Below, piece after piece: positions 36,510 through 48,787 of a stretch of 64,000 nt of DNA. A program made the translations under genes and the position numbers. The first letter of the stretch is position 1, and each line of letters begins with the position of its first letter. The notes beneath the pieces are model-generated. The model was given only the letters and a program-made list of their open reading frames with translations, ran no database searches and had not been told where the DNA came from. Source of the DNA: Brevipalpus yothersi (Eukaryota > Arthropoda > Arachnida > Trombidiformes > Tenuipalpidae); contig QZCP01000199.1 in the NCBI GenBank assembly GCA_003956705.1, positions 3,887-67,886 on the forward strand, read 5' to 3'.

Positions 36510-37433
36510 TCAAAGTGATTTTTCTACTTTCTGTAAGCTTGAAGAAAAACTGACCATTATGTTATTTGATTTGAAATAGGTGCGGAAAAAGAAGGCAAGA
36601 AATAGAACAAAGTAGGTTGAATAGACGGAAATAGTGAATATTGATAAGCCCAAAGTCATGTTGCATGAAACTCCTGTAATCAACATAGCTAGCTCATAGC
36701 CAGCCACGAGGAAACCGATAAGCATCTGAGTTATCTGAATGATAGTGATCATCAATGCAATCGGCTTGGGCACTTTGAGTCCAAGAGCTTTAAGACTATA
36801 ATAACAGTACATTATACTATGAACAGCAAAATTCATCGCTGCTGCCCATTGATTAATGGCCACCATTCCAGGAAAAAACAAAAAGGAGCTTACTAGTGTC
36901 ATAGCATGATGGTACCAGTGTAGGAACGAAAGTTTCCTCTTCCGTAAAATGATAAAAACGGTGTCACCCAGCTCAAATACTTTAGACCAAATGAACAACC
37001 AACCCCAAAAAACTAAATTGAATTCAAGAGCAAAGTTTTCGCATGCGACTGCATGGAAACCATGTTGCGTAAGCACTCGGAGAAACTTTGGGAGTATGTT
37101 ATAGGTTCCGATGACTGAGAATATGCTGAGAATAAGATTCCAAGCAACCAAAGGCTTTTGTAACTTCAAAGATGGTCGATCTTGCATCCAATGAACAGCA
37201 AGATGAGCAAGGATCACGTATGCAGCAGAGATCCACAGCGAAACAGTCCAATTGTCTTCGTGCCATTTTTGCCAGAAAACTGGGTCCCACTTGAGTACTG
37301 GTCGAAATGATCTGAAAAATTCCAAAACTGTTTCACCCTGGAAAACCTGAACCGGTAAAAACTTGGAAAACGACAACGAATCACCAATTTCTCCAAGATT
37401 AGCTATAGATGACAGTTCTACCCCAACGCTCAT
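36510..37433 (-). CDS. ELOVL6-like very-long-chain fatty acid elongase
   Basis: A single exon of 307 residues, with ATG at 37433. It has the ELO family layout: several membrane helices, KVFELGDTVFIILRKR before the HWYHH histidine box (near residue 172), then AMNFAVHSIMYCYYSLKAL. Elongases condense malonyl-CoA with a long-chain acyl-CoA in the endoplasmic reticulum, the first step of two-carbon extension. The FLHWYHH context and the N-x-x-VHSxMY motif fit the ELOVL3/6 group, which acts on saturated and monounsaturated chains; this subgroup call is inference. It is the only elongase in the window and lies between desaturase 1 and the desaturase pseudogene. Confidence 0.92.
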   Translation of the reverse strand: MSVGVELSSIANLGEIGDSLSFSKFLPVQVFQGETVLEFFRSFRPVLKWDPVFWQKWHEDNWTVSLWISAAYVILAHLAVHWMQDRPSLKLQKPLVAWNLILSIFSVIGTYNILPKFLRVLTQHGFHAVACENFALEFNLVFWGWLFIWSKVFELGDTVFIILRKRKLSFLHWYHHAMTLVSSFLFFPGMVAINQWAAAMNFAVHSIMYCYYSLKALGLKVPKPIALMITIIQITQMLIGFLVAGYELAMLITGVSCNMTLGLSIFTISVYSTYFVLFLAFFFRTYFKSNNIMVSFSSSLQKVEKSL

Positions 37434-38244
37434 AATTGTGTTTAGTTTCCAAACTGAATTGAGATTACGAGAAATATACTGGAATTACAAAATCTGATGC
37501 ACAAACAAGGTTCTGATGAGAGATAATGCTTACCAGCTATAGCTCCACAGAAATGATTTGAAATTATCAGACGTCAGATATCGAATTAGCAGAATCACGT
37601 TATGAAATCAATAGTCGAGATAATGATTCTGACTAACGAGGCAAGATTCCGAAAATATTTTCGTCCAAATTCCTTGTCTCTTGAGCATGGCAGCCGTAGG
37701 CTGAGTCGGATGATAGAATCATTCTGGTTCAGTTTTCCTTCTTGTTCATGATTATTTTCCCTGACTACAAGCTTCACTACTGCGATAGAATGTATCTTCC
37801 TCTCTTTTGAATAACACATATTGGTTGTCCTGTCAAGAGAGAATTGCTTCCCTCGAAATAATAATAATAATAATAATAATAATATCTTTTTCAGTTTTCT
37901 CTCTCTCTCTCTGAACCAAGACCGCATGTTGATTCTACTCTTGTTTATTTCAAGTTTGGAAAAAAGGTGACAATTTATGTTATGAGATAATAAGTTACAT
38001 CAAATCAAAATTAAGATTGCAAGAGTCTTTTCTGTGTGGCTGTTCTGATCATTGGCTATGAAACTACAGAGCCAAGCTTCTCAAATGCCATTGTTTGTCA
38101 AAAATAGTTGGGGAAGATCATCAAGTCCGTAAGGACTAGCTCAGGGAGAAAATAATAAAATCCATCCTCCAATGAGATTATTGGATTCGAAGGGTCGATT
38201 CAATCGCCCTACCTTCCAAATGAATCCAAAGCTGATTTATCAGG
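37434..38244. other. Upstream region of the elongase, with (TAA)n
   Basis: About 0.8 kb with no coding signal. It contains a TAA/AAT trinucleotide run at about 37857-37884 and is bounded on the right by the desaturase pseudogene. Confidence 0.6.
37857..37884. repeat. (TAA)n microsatellite
   Basis: About nine units of a trinucleotide repeat. Confidence 0.85.
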
Positions 38245-39830
38245 TTACCGATTTCTCTCAATCAGTTCCATAATACTATGATATTCCAATCTCGATTCCT
38301 CTGCTTTCGCTTTCCGTTTCGGAACAATTTCTCTTGGCGTTTCCTTAAGGTAAGCTTGGCCAATCAAAGCCATGATATCAATGAACAGAGCTCCAAGATT
38401 CCATTGCCCTAACCAGCCATATTCGGAGGCCTTATAGTCTTGGGGGAAAACATGATGATAATTGTGGTACATCCCACCGTACATGATGGGAAATTTCAAA
38501 AAGTTTTGCTCTCTAGGTTCAATTCAACTATCATAAGGTCTTGAAACATAAATAGGAGCAACACTATTGCCCAAACATGTTTGAATCAACGTGAATGCAT
38601 ATCTCACGTAGCTCATGAACAATAGACAAAAGGAATATCCCAGTAGTACATGGGAAAAAGAGTCGACAAGAGAATGATAACAACGATTATCAGTTGGTAA
38701 TAGTACTTCCTTTGGAAACTCTTGTAACCCTCCACGTCGACTTCCTCTTCCTTTCTTTGAATACATGTATTGTTATTACTATCAATTGAGTACTCCATCG
38801 AATCAAATAATTCCGATTTGTAAATGTAAATGAAAAACCTATAATTTCAGATTCGAACGCGCTGAGGACAATTCCAAACTTGAGCACTCTGAACTTCAAA
38901 GTAGAGTTGAGAAAAAAATGAGGAACAGAAGGGGAACAATCAGTTATACAGTTGTACCTAGATGATCAATTGAGAAAATTTCCAATTCTCATGCATTAGT
39001 TGTTTGCATGCAACACACAATTAAGAATATCCCAAATATTCGGATGATGGCTGGTTTTTAAAGATTTTCCTTCCCTCCTGCAGGATGTGAACTTACAAGC
39101 AGGGAACATTAATGTTCCTTAAGGTGAAAATCCAAATCCTGGATAACAGTGGAAACACAGACACTGTCTGTGAGTGGGAACAGATTATGTCTTTCTGCTG
39201 TACAATGATACGACAAGGAAATCCTTGGCTCGAACTTTTTTGTGGTATCAATCGGATATCCTGTCCATCATTCGCTCACTTTCCATCAGTCTCGGGTGCG
39301 ATTTCCGATTCTGAATAATGCTGTCAAAGTTCTGCATAATCTTTTTCGGATAAATGTCAAGTTCACTGAAATTCAGCAGGCTCATGTGAACGTGTTTTTA
39401 TTATATACGAGACTGGGCATCTCAACAGCTAGCAGTCTGCATAAGAGTAGTACTCTTGAAGTACGAATCTTTGAAAATAGAGGAGAATTCAAAAAAATAA
39501 GTGTTCACTTGCCTGTTATATGATTCCTGGTTACTCAATAATGATGCTACTGGTAATAGTTTTTTTCGATTCGAATTCAATAAAATGGGATCGAAATGAA
39601 CCAAGATCTTTAACTGTCCGTTGCTACTATCTCATAGAAAAATCAGTATTACGAGTGACTGATTCAAAAGCCAAACCAGAGTTTAAAATGATTTTATCCG
39701 ATTATAATGTTCAAGAGAATAATCTTTCTGATCTATTGAATACAAATGTATTCCTGAATAGTTCCTCTGATCCTAGCAAGCCTTGATAATTTATTTTATG
39801 ATAATTATTGCCAACAACTTTTCTTTTCAA
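38224..39830. repeat. Segmental duplication, copy 1 (with 50440-52475)
   Basis: From the desaturase pseudogene to about 39830 the sequence follows 50440-52475 closely, including about 1 kb upstream of the desaturase start. Shared stretches include the region beginning TTCCTTCCCTCCTGCAGGAT in both copies. Copy 1 lacks the internal part of the desaturase. The two copies flank FAS-B. Confidence 0.9.
38245..38798 (-). pseudogene. Acyl-CoA desaturase pseudogene, internally deleted copy of desaturase 2
   Basis: The start (ATG at 38798) and the first 22 or so codons match desaturase 2 exon 1. The frame then jumps directly into the QRKYYYQLI part of exon 2. The missing piece is the rest of exon 1, the intron and the first two histidine boxes. 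Further on there is a 4-base deletion (shifting the frame at the FIMS position) and an in-frame stop after RPYDS. The third box HNYHH and the C-terminal part remain open in the original frame. With two of three metal-binding boxes gone it cannot encode a desaturase. It is part of a duplicated block that continues upstream to about 39830. Confidence 0.93.
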
Positions 39831-40065
39831 TGCTAAAGAATCGTTTGTTAATTTTTATTCCGTTTTTGTACCTTAACGATGCCAATTGAAGATTGGATTT
39901 TTTGCATTAATATACGTGTCTTTCTTTTGAATCATGATTCAATTTTGAACTCAAAATCAGTCTTCCGTGCAGTAATTCTCAACCAGGTACAATAATTCAA
40001 ATTAATCGGATGAAAAACGACTTTTGACCTTTGAGCTTGTAGATAATCATTTGTCAATTGATGTT
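39831..40065. other. 3' flank of FAS-B
   Basis: Short spacer after the FAS-B stop. Part of it (39850-39905) resembles 27845-27900. No coding signal. Confidence 0.5.
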
Positions 40066-43000
40066 CTACACTTTAAAGAACTCGATGAGTATTTCAGAAA
40101 TCTCCATCAAGTTCTTACTGATGAAGTTATTATGATTACCATCGAAAAAATATTGTTCACCAATCTGTCAAGAGTAGCGTGTTTTGAAATTGCCACAGAG
40201 GAACAAATGAGCATAGCATGATGTAAAAAAACTTACCGAATTTTCACTACCAAGATTTGGAAGAGAGGAAAAATCATCCTTAGATCTCAGATGAATTATT
40301 TTGCTGTATGGCCATTGGCATTTATGTTTACTGAGTAGGAGAAACTTCTGGAGAGTAATTTCATTCATCTTCATCAGACTATCAGCTAGTGAGGGTTCCA
40401 AACCTTCAGATATGAGAAATTTTTTCGCCTCTTCGAAACGCTCTGATGTAGAGGTAGCTCTCTTCAGATATTCATCTGATTTTGAAACATCTCTCAAATA
40501 CCGTTTCAAGCAACTTTTTATGAATTTATCCTCTTTGACGCTCTCTGAATCGAAGGAAATATGAGAAAATACCATTTTCAGAATCCATTTTCTCAAATAT
40601 TCTGGATCAGCATCGAGTAGCGCCAGTTTGCCAACTTTCGGGCCTGATTGACGCTGTTCGAGCTCCTTTGCAATGGCCAAGGCTAATATGCCTCCAAAAG
40701 AATAGCCAATCATATCTAGTTTGGCTTGTGTTGTAAGTTCGGAAATTCGATTGGCATATATACTAGCCGCTTCCTCAATTGTGGTCAATTCGACCATATC
40801 ATAGGTCCAATTAAGACCTATAGCGGAATGATTAAGACTCTCAAATAGATTGACGAAAGGTTGATAATGGCCTTCAATTGGTGGGAGAACAAACAAAACT
40901 CCGTCAGTTTCATTATTAAGTTTGGTTGTCAGTTCTAGTGGCAGAGATTCAGACTCTTTTCTCAAATCAACATCTAATTGCTCAGAGTTTTTCCGAACGA
41001 TGTTACTAGGATCAGAGTTCGTTGAGAGGGCCATCAAGTCACAGATTTTGAGCTGTCTGATCTCTCTGACGGTCATTGAGACGCTAAAATTGCGATCCAA
41101 AGCTTGCTGAACTTCTACTGCCATCAGAGAATCCATTCCAAGTTCTCCCAAAGTGATCTTCGAGTCAAGAGCATGAATGTTTTTGATACCAAGAATATGG
41201 CACACAGATTTGGTTATATCTCCAGATGAGTCAATTTTTTTCTCTTCACCTCGAACCATGCTTGAGGCTACCGAATTCGGATATACCAAAATCCGCTCGA
41301 GGGTTGCGAGGCATGAGTGGAGTCTCTGAGGTGCAGTTCCGCGAATTGATTCAATGTCTGCACCAATCTTTTCAATTACATATCCCACATCACCCACAAA
41401 ACCCCACTGTATAGCCAATCCATGCAGTCCATCTCTACTTCTTCGTTCACAAACACTTTCCATGAATGAATTTGCCAGAGCATAATTAGTTTGACCTGGA
41501 TTGCCTCGACCACTCACAATGGAAGAAAATACAACAAAATAATCCAATTGTGGGCATATTTCTCGAGTTATCTTGTCCAAATTAGCGGTAATGTTCACCT
41601 TGGAGGCACAAACTTGAGCAAAATTTTCAGCCGTTTGATCAACGAAAAGGGCATCTTTCAAGACCAAAGCAGAATTGAAGATACCGCCAACAGGTACACT
41701 TAACGAAGAGAGAAGCTCGCGTGTTCCAGTCTCTGTTGTTAAATCATGTTTCGATATAACAATTTTCACATTGTTTTCAATCATTTTATCAAGAGAGTAT
41801 TGATGATATTGTCTATGGGGTCCATTTCGTGAGTTAATGACAATATGACGAGCTCCATGAGATACTAGCCATGAGGCTACTTCAAGTCCTAAGCCACCAA
41901 ATCCTCCGATTATGATGTATGCCTTGTTTGGATAGAAGTTTGGCAAATTTAGTGCACCAATTGAACTTGTTTGATGATTTTGTTGATTTTGTTGATTTTG
42001 TTGATTTTGTTGATTTTGTTGATTTTGTTGATCTCTCATTTTCATGATAACTTTTCCAATATGTTTACCAGTAGCCATATAGCGAAATGCATCTTCAACA
42101 TGTTCCATTTGAAAAATTTTCCTTGGTAATGGCTTGATTGCTCCGTTCTTCAAGAATTTTGTGACCAAATCATGGAGTTGATTTTTTTCATAATTCACTT
42201 TGACCATTTCATCTTCTGTTGGATCGAGAAGTGCATCCAACATTACACCATGAAAGGATCGACCTTCATCTAACAATCCAAGATTTACTGGGCTATTTTT
42301 GAATCCATCATATTTTCCAATCTCTATGAAACGACCTCCAGGTGCTAGACATCGGATACTGGCCTGGAGTTTATCATCAGAAAGTGAATTGAGAACTATG
42401 TCAACTCCTCTTCCTTCAGTTTGACGGAAAATTAGCTCCTCAAATGTAGTGTCTCGTGAGTTACCAATATTGGCTTCTGTCAGATTTGGAAACTTATCCA
42501 TCAGAAATCGGCGTTTCTCTGGTGTTCCAACAGTTGTGTAAATCGTGCAATCATAGCTTGAACACAGATGAATGGCTGCTATTCCAACTCCTCCACTTCC
42601 AGCATGTATTAGAACACTTTCACCTCGCTTGAGATTACCTCTCATTATCAAGCCATAGATTACGGTTGCATAGACTACCGGGACAGTAGCAGCATCTTCG
42701 AGAGTCCATTCATCAGGAACAGGCCAAACAAAATCGGTTGGATGAAGTGGAACTCGAGTGGCCATTGCACCAGAGGACTTCATTCCCATCAAGCGATTAC
42801 CATGGTCATCACAACCAGAGTATTCCAAACCTGAAAAACGCACATTGTAAGTATTGATAACTTTGACGAAGCAATTTTTATCTATTTGCGAGTACTATGG
42901 TCTGCCAAAAGAGACAAGAAAGCAGTCATCTCGGCCCCTTATAATCAATAGCATGAATGATTTTAGTCAAGAATCTCGCTTATTGTTTGCTTTGAACGTT

Positions 43001-46000
43001 TACTGATGAATTCAGGAGACATATTCTTGATTGATCTTGTTGAAATTGTTTTCAATTTTTGAGAGATGAATGTCTCATCCATACCTTCCGCACTTGGGGC
43101 TCTAGAATATAGGCTTAGATCATCACAATTATTGGACGATCTGAGTTTCAAAAAAATCAACTATTGGCTCGAAAGTACCTATAACTTCTGATAGGAATAT
43201 CTCTACCGCTTCCTTAATTTCGTTTCTCATTTCCAATTTTCAAACCTTAACTCACCTATTTTGATTGATAGCGAGTAATCTTTGGAATTCCTGCTACCAG
43301 GCTCGAATATCAGTGGCAATCGTGCTGAAGCAAGCATGATATCTTTAAAGTTGAGAGAGGCATAGAAAATATCTATGACCAAGCGGTTTGATTCAACTGA
43401 GAGCTCTTTATTTGTGGATTTACACCATTTTAGGGATGAAAGATCACCAGGCTGAAGAACTTTCAATTCTACATCACTCAATGTTGTAATTGAACATCGA
43501 GGATCTTCTTCATGCTTCTCCTCCACTTCGAGGTGGATATATTCTCCCCATCCATGAACTGGATCAAAAATGTTAAACTTGAGCCTCTTCTCCAAAATCT
43601 GTTTGAGGAGAGGATTCTTCCAATCGATATTCTTGAGATCTATTCCACTATCATAGAAACGATTCGCAATACATATAACATGATCACTGCCACTCTCTAG
43701 ACCGAAACTTCTCGTGAAACCAACAACCCCTTGGTCGACTCTTGTATCACCAATCAAGCAAATTGTTTTGTTGTTTTCTGTGAGAGCTTCTTTGAGATCA
43801 TTTATCCAGAGAAAATCGGTTGGGCCTACATGAACAATTCTTGGTTCCTCAATCGAAGAAGGTTTCCGTCTGAAAAGAAGACCTCTGATTGACAGCAATT
43901 CTGGCTCCAACACTCTGTTTGACACACAAATCCAGTTCATATCTTTCATCAGGCTGATGACATCTTCACCTCTTATGTGGCAAGTTCTTAGTTCAGTGAC
44001 AGCGGTTTTAAGTTGTGGAATGAGGCAGGCTTCATTCAGAATCTTGCTCGCTTTTTCTCGAAGCACAATAAGTAGGAAACCTTCAGGCTGTACCGTTTGT
44101 GTGAGATGGTTAATCTTTTGACGAAGAGAGGCAATATTTCCTGAATAATTTTTATAAATCACAAGATCATTTCGAGCTGAATCTTCTAAGGGAGAATCAG
44201 CACTCCACTCCCTAAGGATTGCTTTTCCGGATACCACTTTCTTCACTTTTGGATAGAGTGACGAACTAGCAAGTGTGTAAGATATCTTAGCTGTTCCTGT
44301 TAACTGATTGTCAATGATAGATATGATCGTCTCCAGATATATATTTTCACTATCGTTGTGTTCCAAGATAGTGATGGATGGATTTGATTGTCCATGGTAG
44401 ATTCTAGGATCCAATGAGGTTAGGATAAATGGTTTGAAAAAACGGCTGGAGGAGCTAAAGCTAAGATTTTTTCCAATGAGAATATCATGAGCAATTTCTC
44501 GAGGATTGACATATTTTTTTAAGCTTTGATGAGGAGTCGATACTAAACTCCTCAATAGACCGCAAGACAAGCTTTCTTCATAATCAAAACCTTGTTTGAG
44601 AGCTTCCACATCTTCCAGTTTCATTGATGATTTGTTGAGTAACAAAGTAACACATTCTTTGCAAGCCTCGTGATAATTTTCCAACTCTTTTCGGTACTTT
44701 GGCTCAAGCATTATCTGCTCATCAAATGGAATAAATTCTTGAGTTTCGATCAGAACTTTTTGAGATCTTCTGGAAGCAAAAGACGTCTTGAGACCTTTTA
44801 TCCACAAGCCTTCAGTGCTTAAAGTCCTTGTTTGTGTGTTGTGCTGAACGGTGAATGTGATGAAATTTTCCAATTTATCAATGACTGGCTCATTGTTATT
44901 CCTGTTCTCATGATTCTGACTTGCAACTTTTTCTTTTAGTTCTAGATTTCTCGATGCATTGATCTCCTGCATAATCTTCTCTGCATCTATCAACATGCTC
45001 TCAATACCAGTTGGTAAGAATAAACCTCGATTGTATCGATTGGAGAGAATGGCTAGTTGGAGTACAGAATCAGAGAAGGTTATCCATGTCTTGAGAAAAT
45101 CGAAATCAGCTTCATGTGTTTTCTCGAAAATCGTATCACCTTTGAGTGTGAGAGAAGAAACTTCTTTCCACTCAACCTCGCCTATCTTACCATACTGATC
45201 AGCTTTCGTCAAGCATCGGAAACTTGGTCCATAATCATAACCTCGGTTCTTAAGTTCTTTGTAAATGTCTCCTCTTGACAACTCTAGATTACTGTCCAGA
45301 GCTGAAACTTCATCTGAATCTTTAGCTTGAAAATTTTCTCTTGTCTCATCGATATCCTGCACGATGAACACTTTTCCGGTTGCAATTGCTGTGTCACTTT
45401 CACTAGTGATAAATGAGTTAGTTGCAGGCATATAATCAACTTTGAAATTTACTTCCTTTTCGGATAGCATGGTTGCTCGAATAAGAGATACATCTGAGAA
45501 TAGAACCTTGCTCTTTCGTAAGTTCACATGATGATACTCTGCCACAACCAGCCAAACTTGCATGAGTATTCCAGTAGCTGGGAAAAGAATTCGCCCATCA
45601 ATCTTATGATCTGAGTAGAAAGTATCACCAGCATCTCCCAGTGAAACTTTGAATACGAAAGAACCGGTCTGTGCGAAATATCTGAAGTATTCAGGGTATT
45701 TGAACACTTCATACTTTTTGCTATGGTCGAATTCTACCAGAGAATGGAGACTAAGTGTGTCGATTGGGACAGGATAACTAACTAGAGGATACAGAGATCT
45801 GATGTCAACAGGCAAATTCATAGAATAGAGTTGACCAACGCATTTCAAGAACTCATTGATTTCAAGGTATTGTGATCTGGAGAATCGAACACGCTTTGAA
45901 TGGGAGCTTTTGATTTCCGATGACTCCAAGTCAATCAAGATAGAACCATGTGGAAAATTATCCATAGTTCCACCAATAACTTGGGGATCAATTGGTTGGA

Positions 46001-48787
46001 GGATCGAAATCTTCTCGATGGATTGAGATACTTTAGGTTTGTTGTCAGTCCCTGTAACTAGCGATTCTCGAATTGAATCCTCATATAATGTTGGTAGGTT
46101 TGGAGAGCTATCATTTGTGGTAGAATTACTCAAGATCTTTCCATTCGAATTGATTCGATAGTAACTTAAATTTATTTCTCTATCTATATTTCTGCTGCTA
46201 TTCATTGATGAGGGGTTCTCACAAGCTCTCACTACTTGTGCCAGGCAATTTTTGATCTGTTCTGATCGATAGCCTTCATGTTCAATATTATCTCCTAGCC
46301 AGTAAGCGGCGTTGATAGCCTCCTCATCAGATATCAAGTTTTTAGCAAATGCATACGTTAACCGGCCAAGTTCATCGCCTATGATACAATTGATGGGTAC
46401 TTTCATTGCCTTGAGAAGACTGACTAAAAGCAGGTGGCAAGTAACTGTTGAAACAGTTCTTTCAATGACTGAAGTTTTCCTTTCCTTTCCAAACAGGAGC
46501 TGATACAAGTCTAGCCCCAAGCTTTTACAATTATCCATGAGCCGTTTTAATGCAACGGAGAATGCTGGAATATGCTGGAAAGCTATATCGAATTTGATCG
46601 AATTGGTTGGGAGAACCAAGATGATGTTGGAAGAGCTATGAACCTTATTTTCAGGCATTGAACTTGCAAAGGTCATCTTCCCATCTTTCTGGCAGATCAG
46701 AGTATAGCTTCTATGAGGCATCGAAGAAGTCATCGAATAAGTATTGAACAGGTCACAAAATTCATTGGTTAATAAGTGTTGATTTTGTTTCAGAAAGTCC
46801 TGAACTCGCTGTATTCCACTCAAAGTTCGGCTACATATTGGTATTAATCGGGGAATTTTCTCATGAACTTTGAAACTTGACTCTGGAGACTTCTGCTCAT
46901 GAGTTTTGAGAATAACGTGAGCATTTGAGCCACCGAAACCAAAACTGTTCAATGAGATGTAGTCTCCTCTGAAAGGAGTTTTCTCAACGATGGCCACCAT
47001 TCTTCCATCCATTAGGCCCTTGATCTTCGGATTAGGCTCTTTGAGGTGGATGTTAGGAGGAATATATCCACATTGGAAAATTATGTTTGCCTTGATGAGT
47101 GCACATAAACCAGAGGCAGCTTCTGAGTGGCCCATATTGGATTTCAAACACCCGATTTTGAGTGGATTCTGATTTGATCGCTTTTGGCAGAATATATCGT
47201 AGATTGCTCCAAGCTCCACGGGATCACCAGCTTGTGTGCCTGTGGCATGAGCCTCAACATAGTCAATTTGATATGGATCAAGGCCCACTTCATCATACGT
47301 CTCGGCAATTAATCGACGTTGCGCGATCATTGAAGGGAAAGTGATGCCTTGTTCCTTGTAGCCATCATTATTACTACGAGAGTTGATGATAGTAGAATAT
47401 ATTCTCTTAGCTTCTGGCTTAAGCTGTAGCATCACACAACAAATCGCTTCACTCCGCCCATATCCATCAGCTGATTTATCCAAACTCTTACTCTTACCAG
47501 AAGGAGAAACCATCTGAAGATCATTAAACTCCAAAGTTATCAGAGGCCTCAAGCAGATATTGTAACCAGCAACTAGAGCTCGATCACAAAGTCCCGACTT
47601 GAGAGCTGTGAAAGCTTCATTAAGGGCAGAGAAGCTTGAGCCACAAGCAGTGTCAAATTGTCCAATCGGACCTTTGAGACCAAACACCTGAGAAACTATC
47701 GTTGGATGTTGTTGTAAATATGCGGGAGTCTTGTATGGATCATTTCCGAAAGCTTTGTCGGTCTCTTGAACGAAAGAAGCGTAGTAAAAGCCAGTGTTTG
47801 ATCCAACCAAGTCTTTCTTTTTGATTCCTGCAGTTTTTCGTTACAGTTTTTATCAAAAATAATACTGTTAGAATGAAGAAAAGAAGATGGGAACATAGTG
47901 GAAAAGATTTCATTGATTGATCATCAGATATTGTAGGGTCAGGATTATTACCAGCGGGATGTTCCTCTAAGAAAAACTCATTCGATCTCTCACAAATTTG
48001 CATGATAAATTGATCACCATAGAAAAAGAGCATATAGTTTCACTTAGGATCCTTTTTCCCATCACCCGACTCCTGATCACTGACTTACAGTTTATTCATA
48101 TCAAAAATCATTCATATGAATCCTCGGTTGTGATTGTAGCAATAAATTTGATCAAAAGCGCTTACCTGCATCGACGATTGCCTCGAACGTAACTTCTAGG
48201 AGTTTTCGTAACTGAGGATCCATCAGATGAGCATGTTTAAACGGAATTTCGAAAAAATCGGCATCAAAATTTTCAAGATTCTCCACTTTCCCGCTATTCA
48301 TCGGAAAACCATCGATACCTATAGAATATTCAAAAAACTTTCAAGAAAATTGTAGAAAAATACACTTCATCTTCATACATCTATCACCGGTAGACATCCA
48401 ATAACTTTAACTCAAACAACCTTTAAATGCTCAACAAATTGGAAAACTGATATTTTCAGACCTCATACTCTGACAAATTGTGAGACCTGATTTCAAATCA
48501 CATTTAAAAATGTTACAGAGTAAATGAAGAGTCAATATTTGATGAGAATGAAATATATTTCATGATCCTATTCAAAAACGAACGGGGAAACTTCCATTAC
48601 CTGAAGGGAACCGATCATATCCACCGGTCATCATGTCAACTCCACCGAACAAATTTTCGGTGAATTCTTGAATATTGGAAGATTTTGGGAAGCGGCCAGA
48701 CATTCCAGATATAACTACATCCTCTTGAACACACCATTTCCATCGGCATGGTTTGTAAGATGAATCTCCGCATGCAACATAAGTCAT
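40066..48787 (-). CDS. Type I fatty acid synthase paralogue B, acyltransferase domain degenerate
   Basis: Same five-exon plan as FAS-A: 48601-48787, 48166-48318, 43256-47827, 40237-42830 and 40066-40164, all in frame, about 2534 residues, ATG at 48787. Ketosynthase, dehydratase, enoyl reductase, ketoreductase, ACP and thioesterase keep the same catalytic residues as FAS-A, including the thioesterase His in GNHNNF in the short last exon. The acyltransferase nucleophile motif reads GDELGR (Glu near residue 599 in place of Ser), and the catalytic-His part is again missing. It differs from FAS-A little in KS, DH, ER and KR, but strongly in the remnant acyltransferase, the pseudo-methyltransferase segment and the thioesterase. 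It also differs at the N-terminal 20-25 residues and in a longer Q-Q-N linker. Desaturase 2 lies 1.6 kb upstream on the same strand. Confidence 0.93.
41976..42032 (-). repeat. Expanded 9-base Gln/Asn-coding minisatellite in FAS-B
   Basis: About six units of GTTGATTTT-type repeat (plus strand) encode a Q-Q-N array between enoyl reductase and ketoreductase. FAS-A has two units, so the array changed length after duplication without breaking the frame. Confidence 0.9.
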
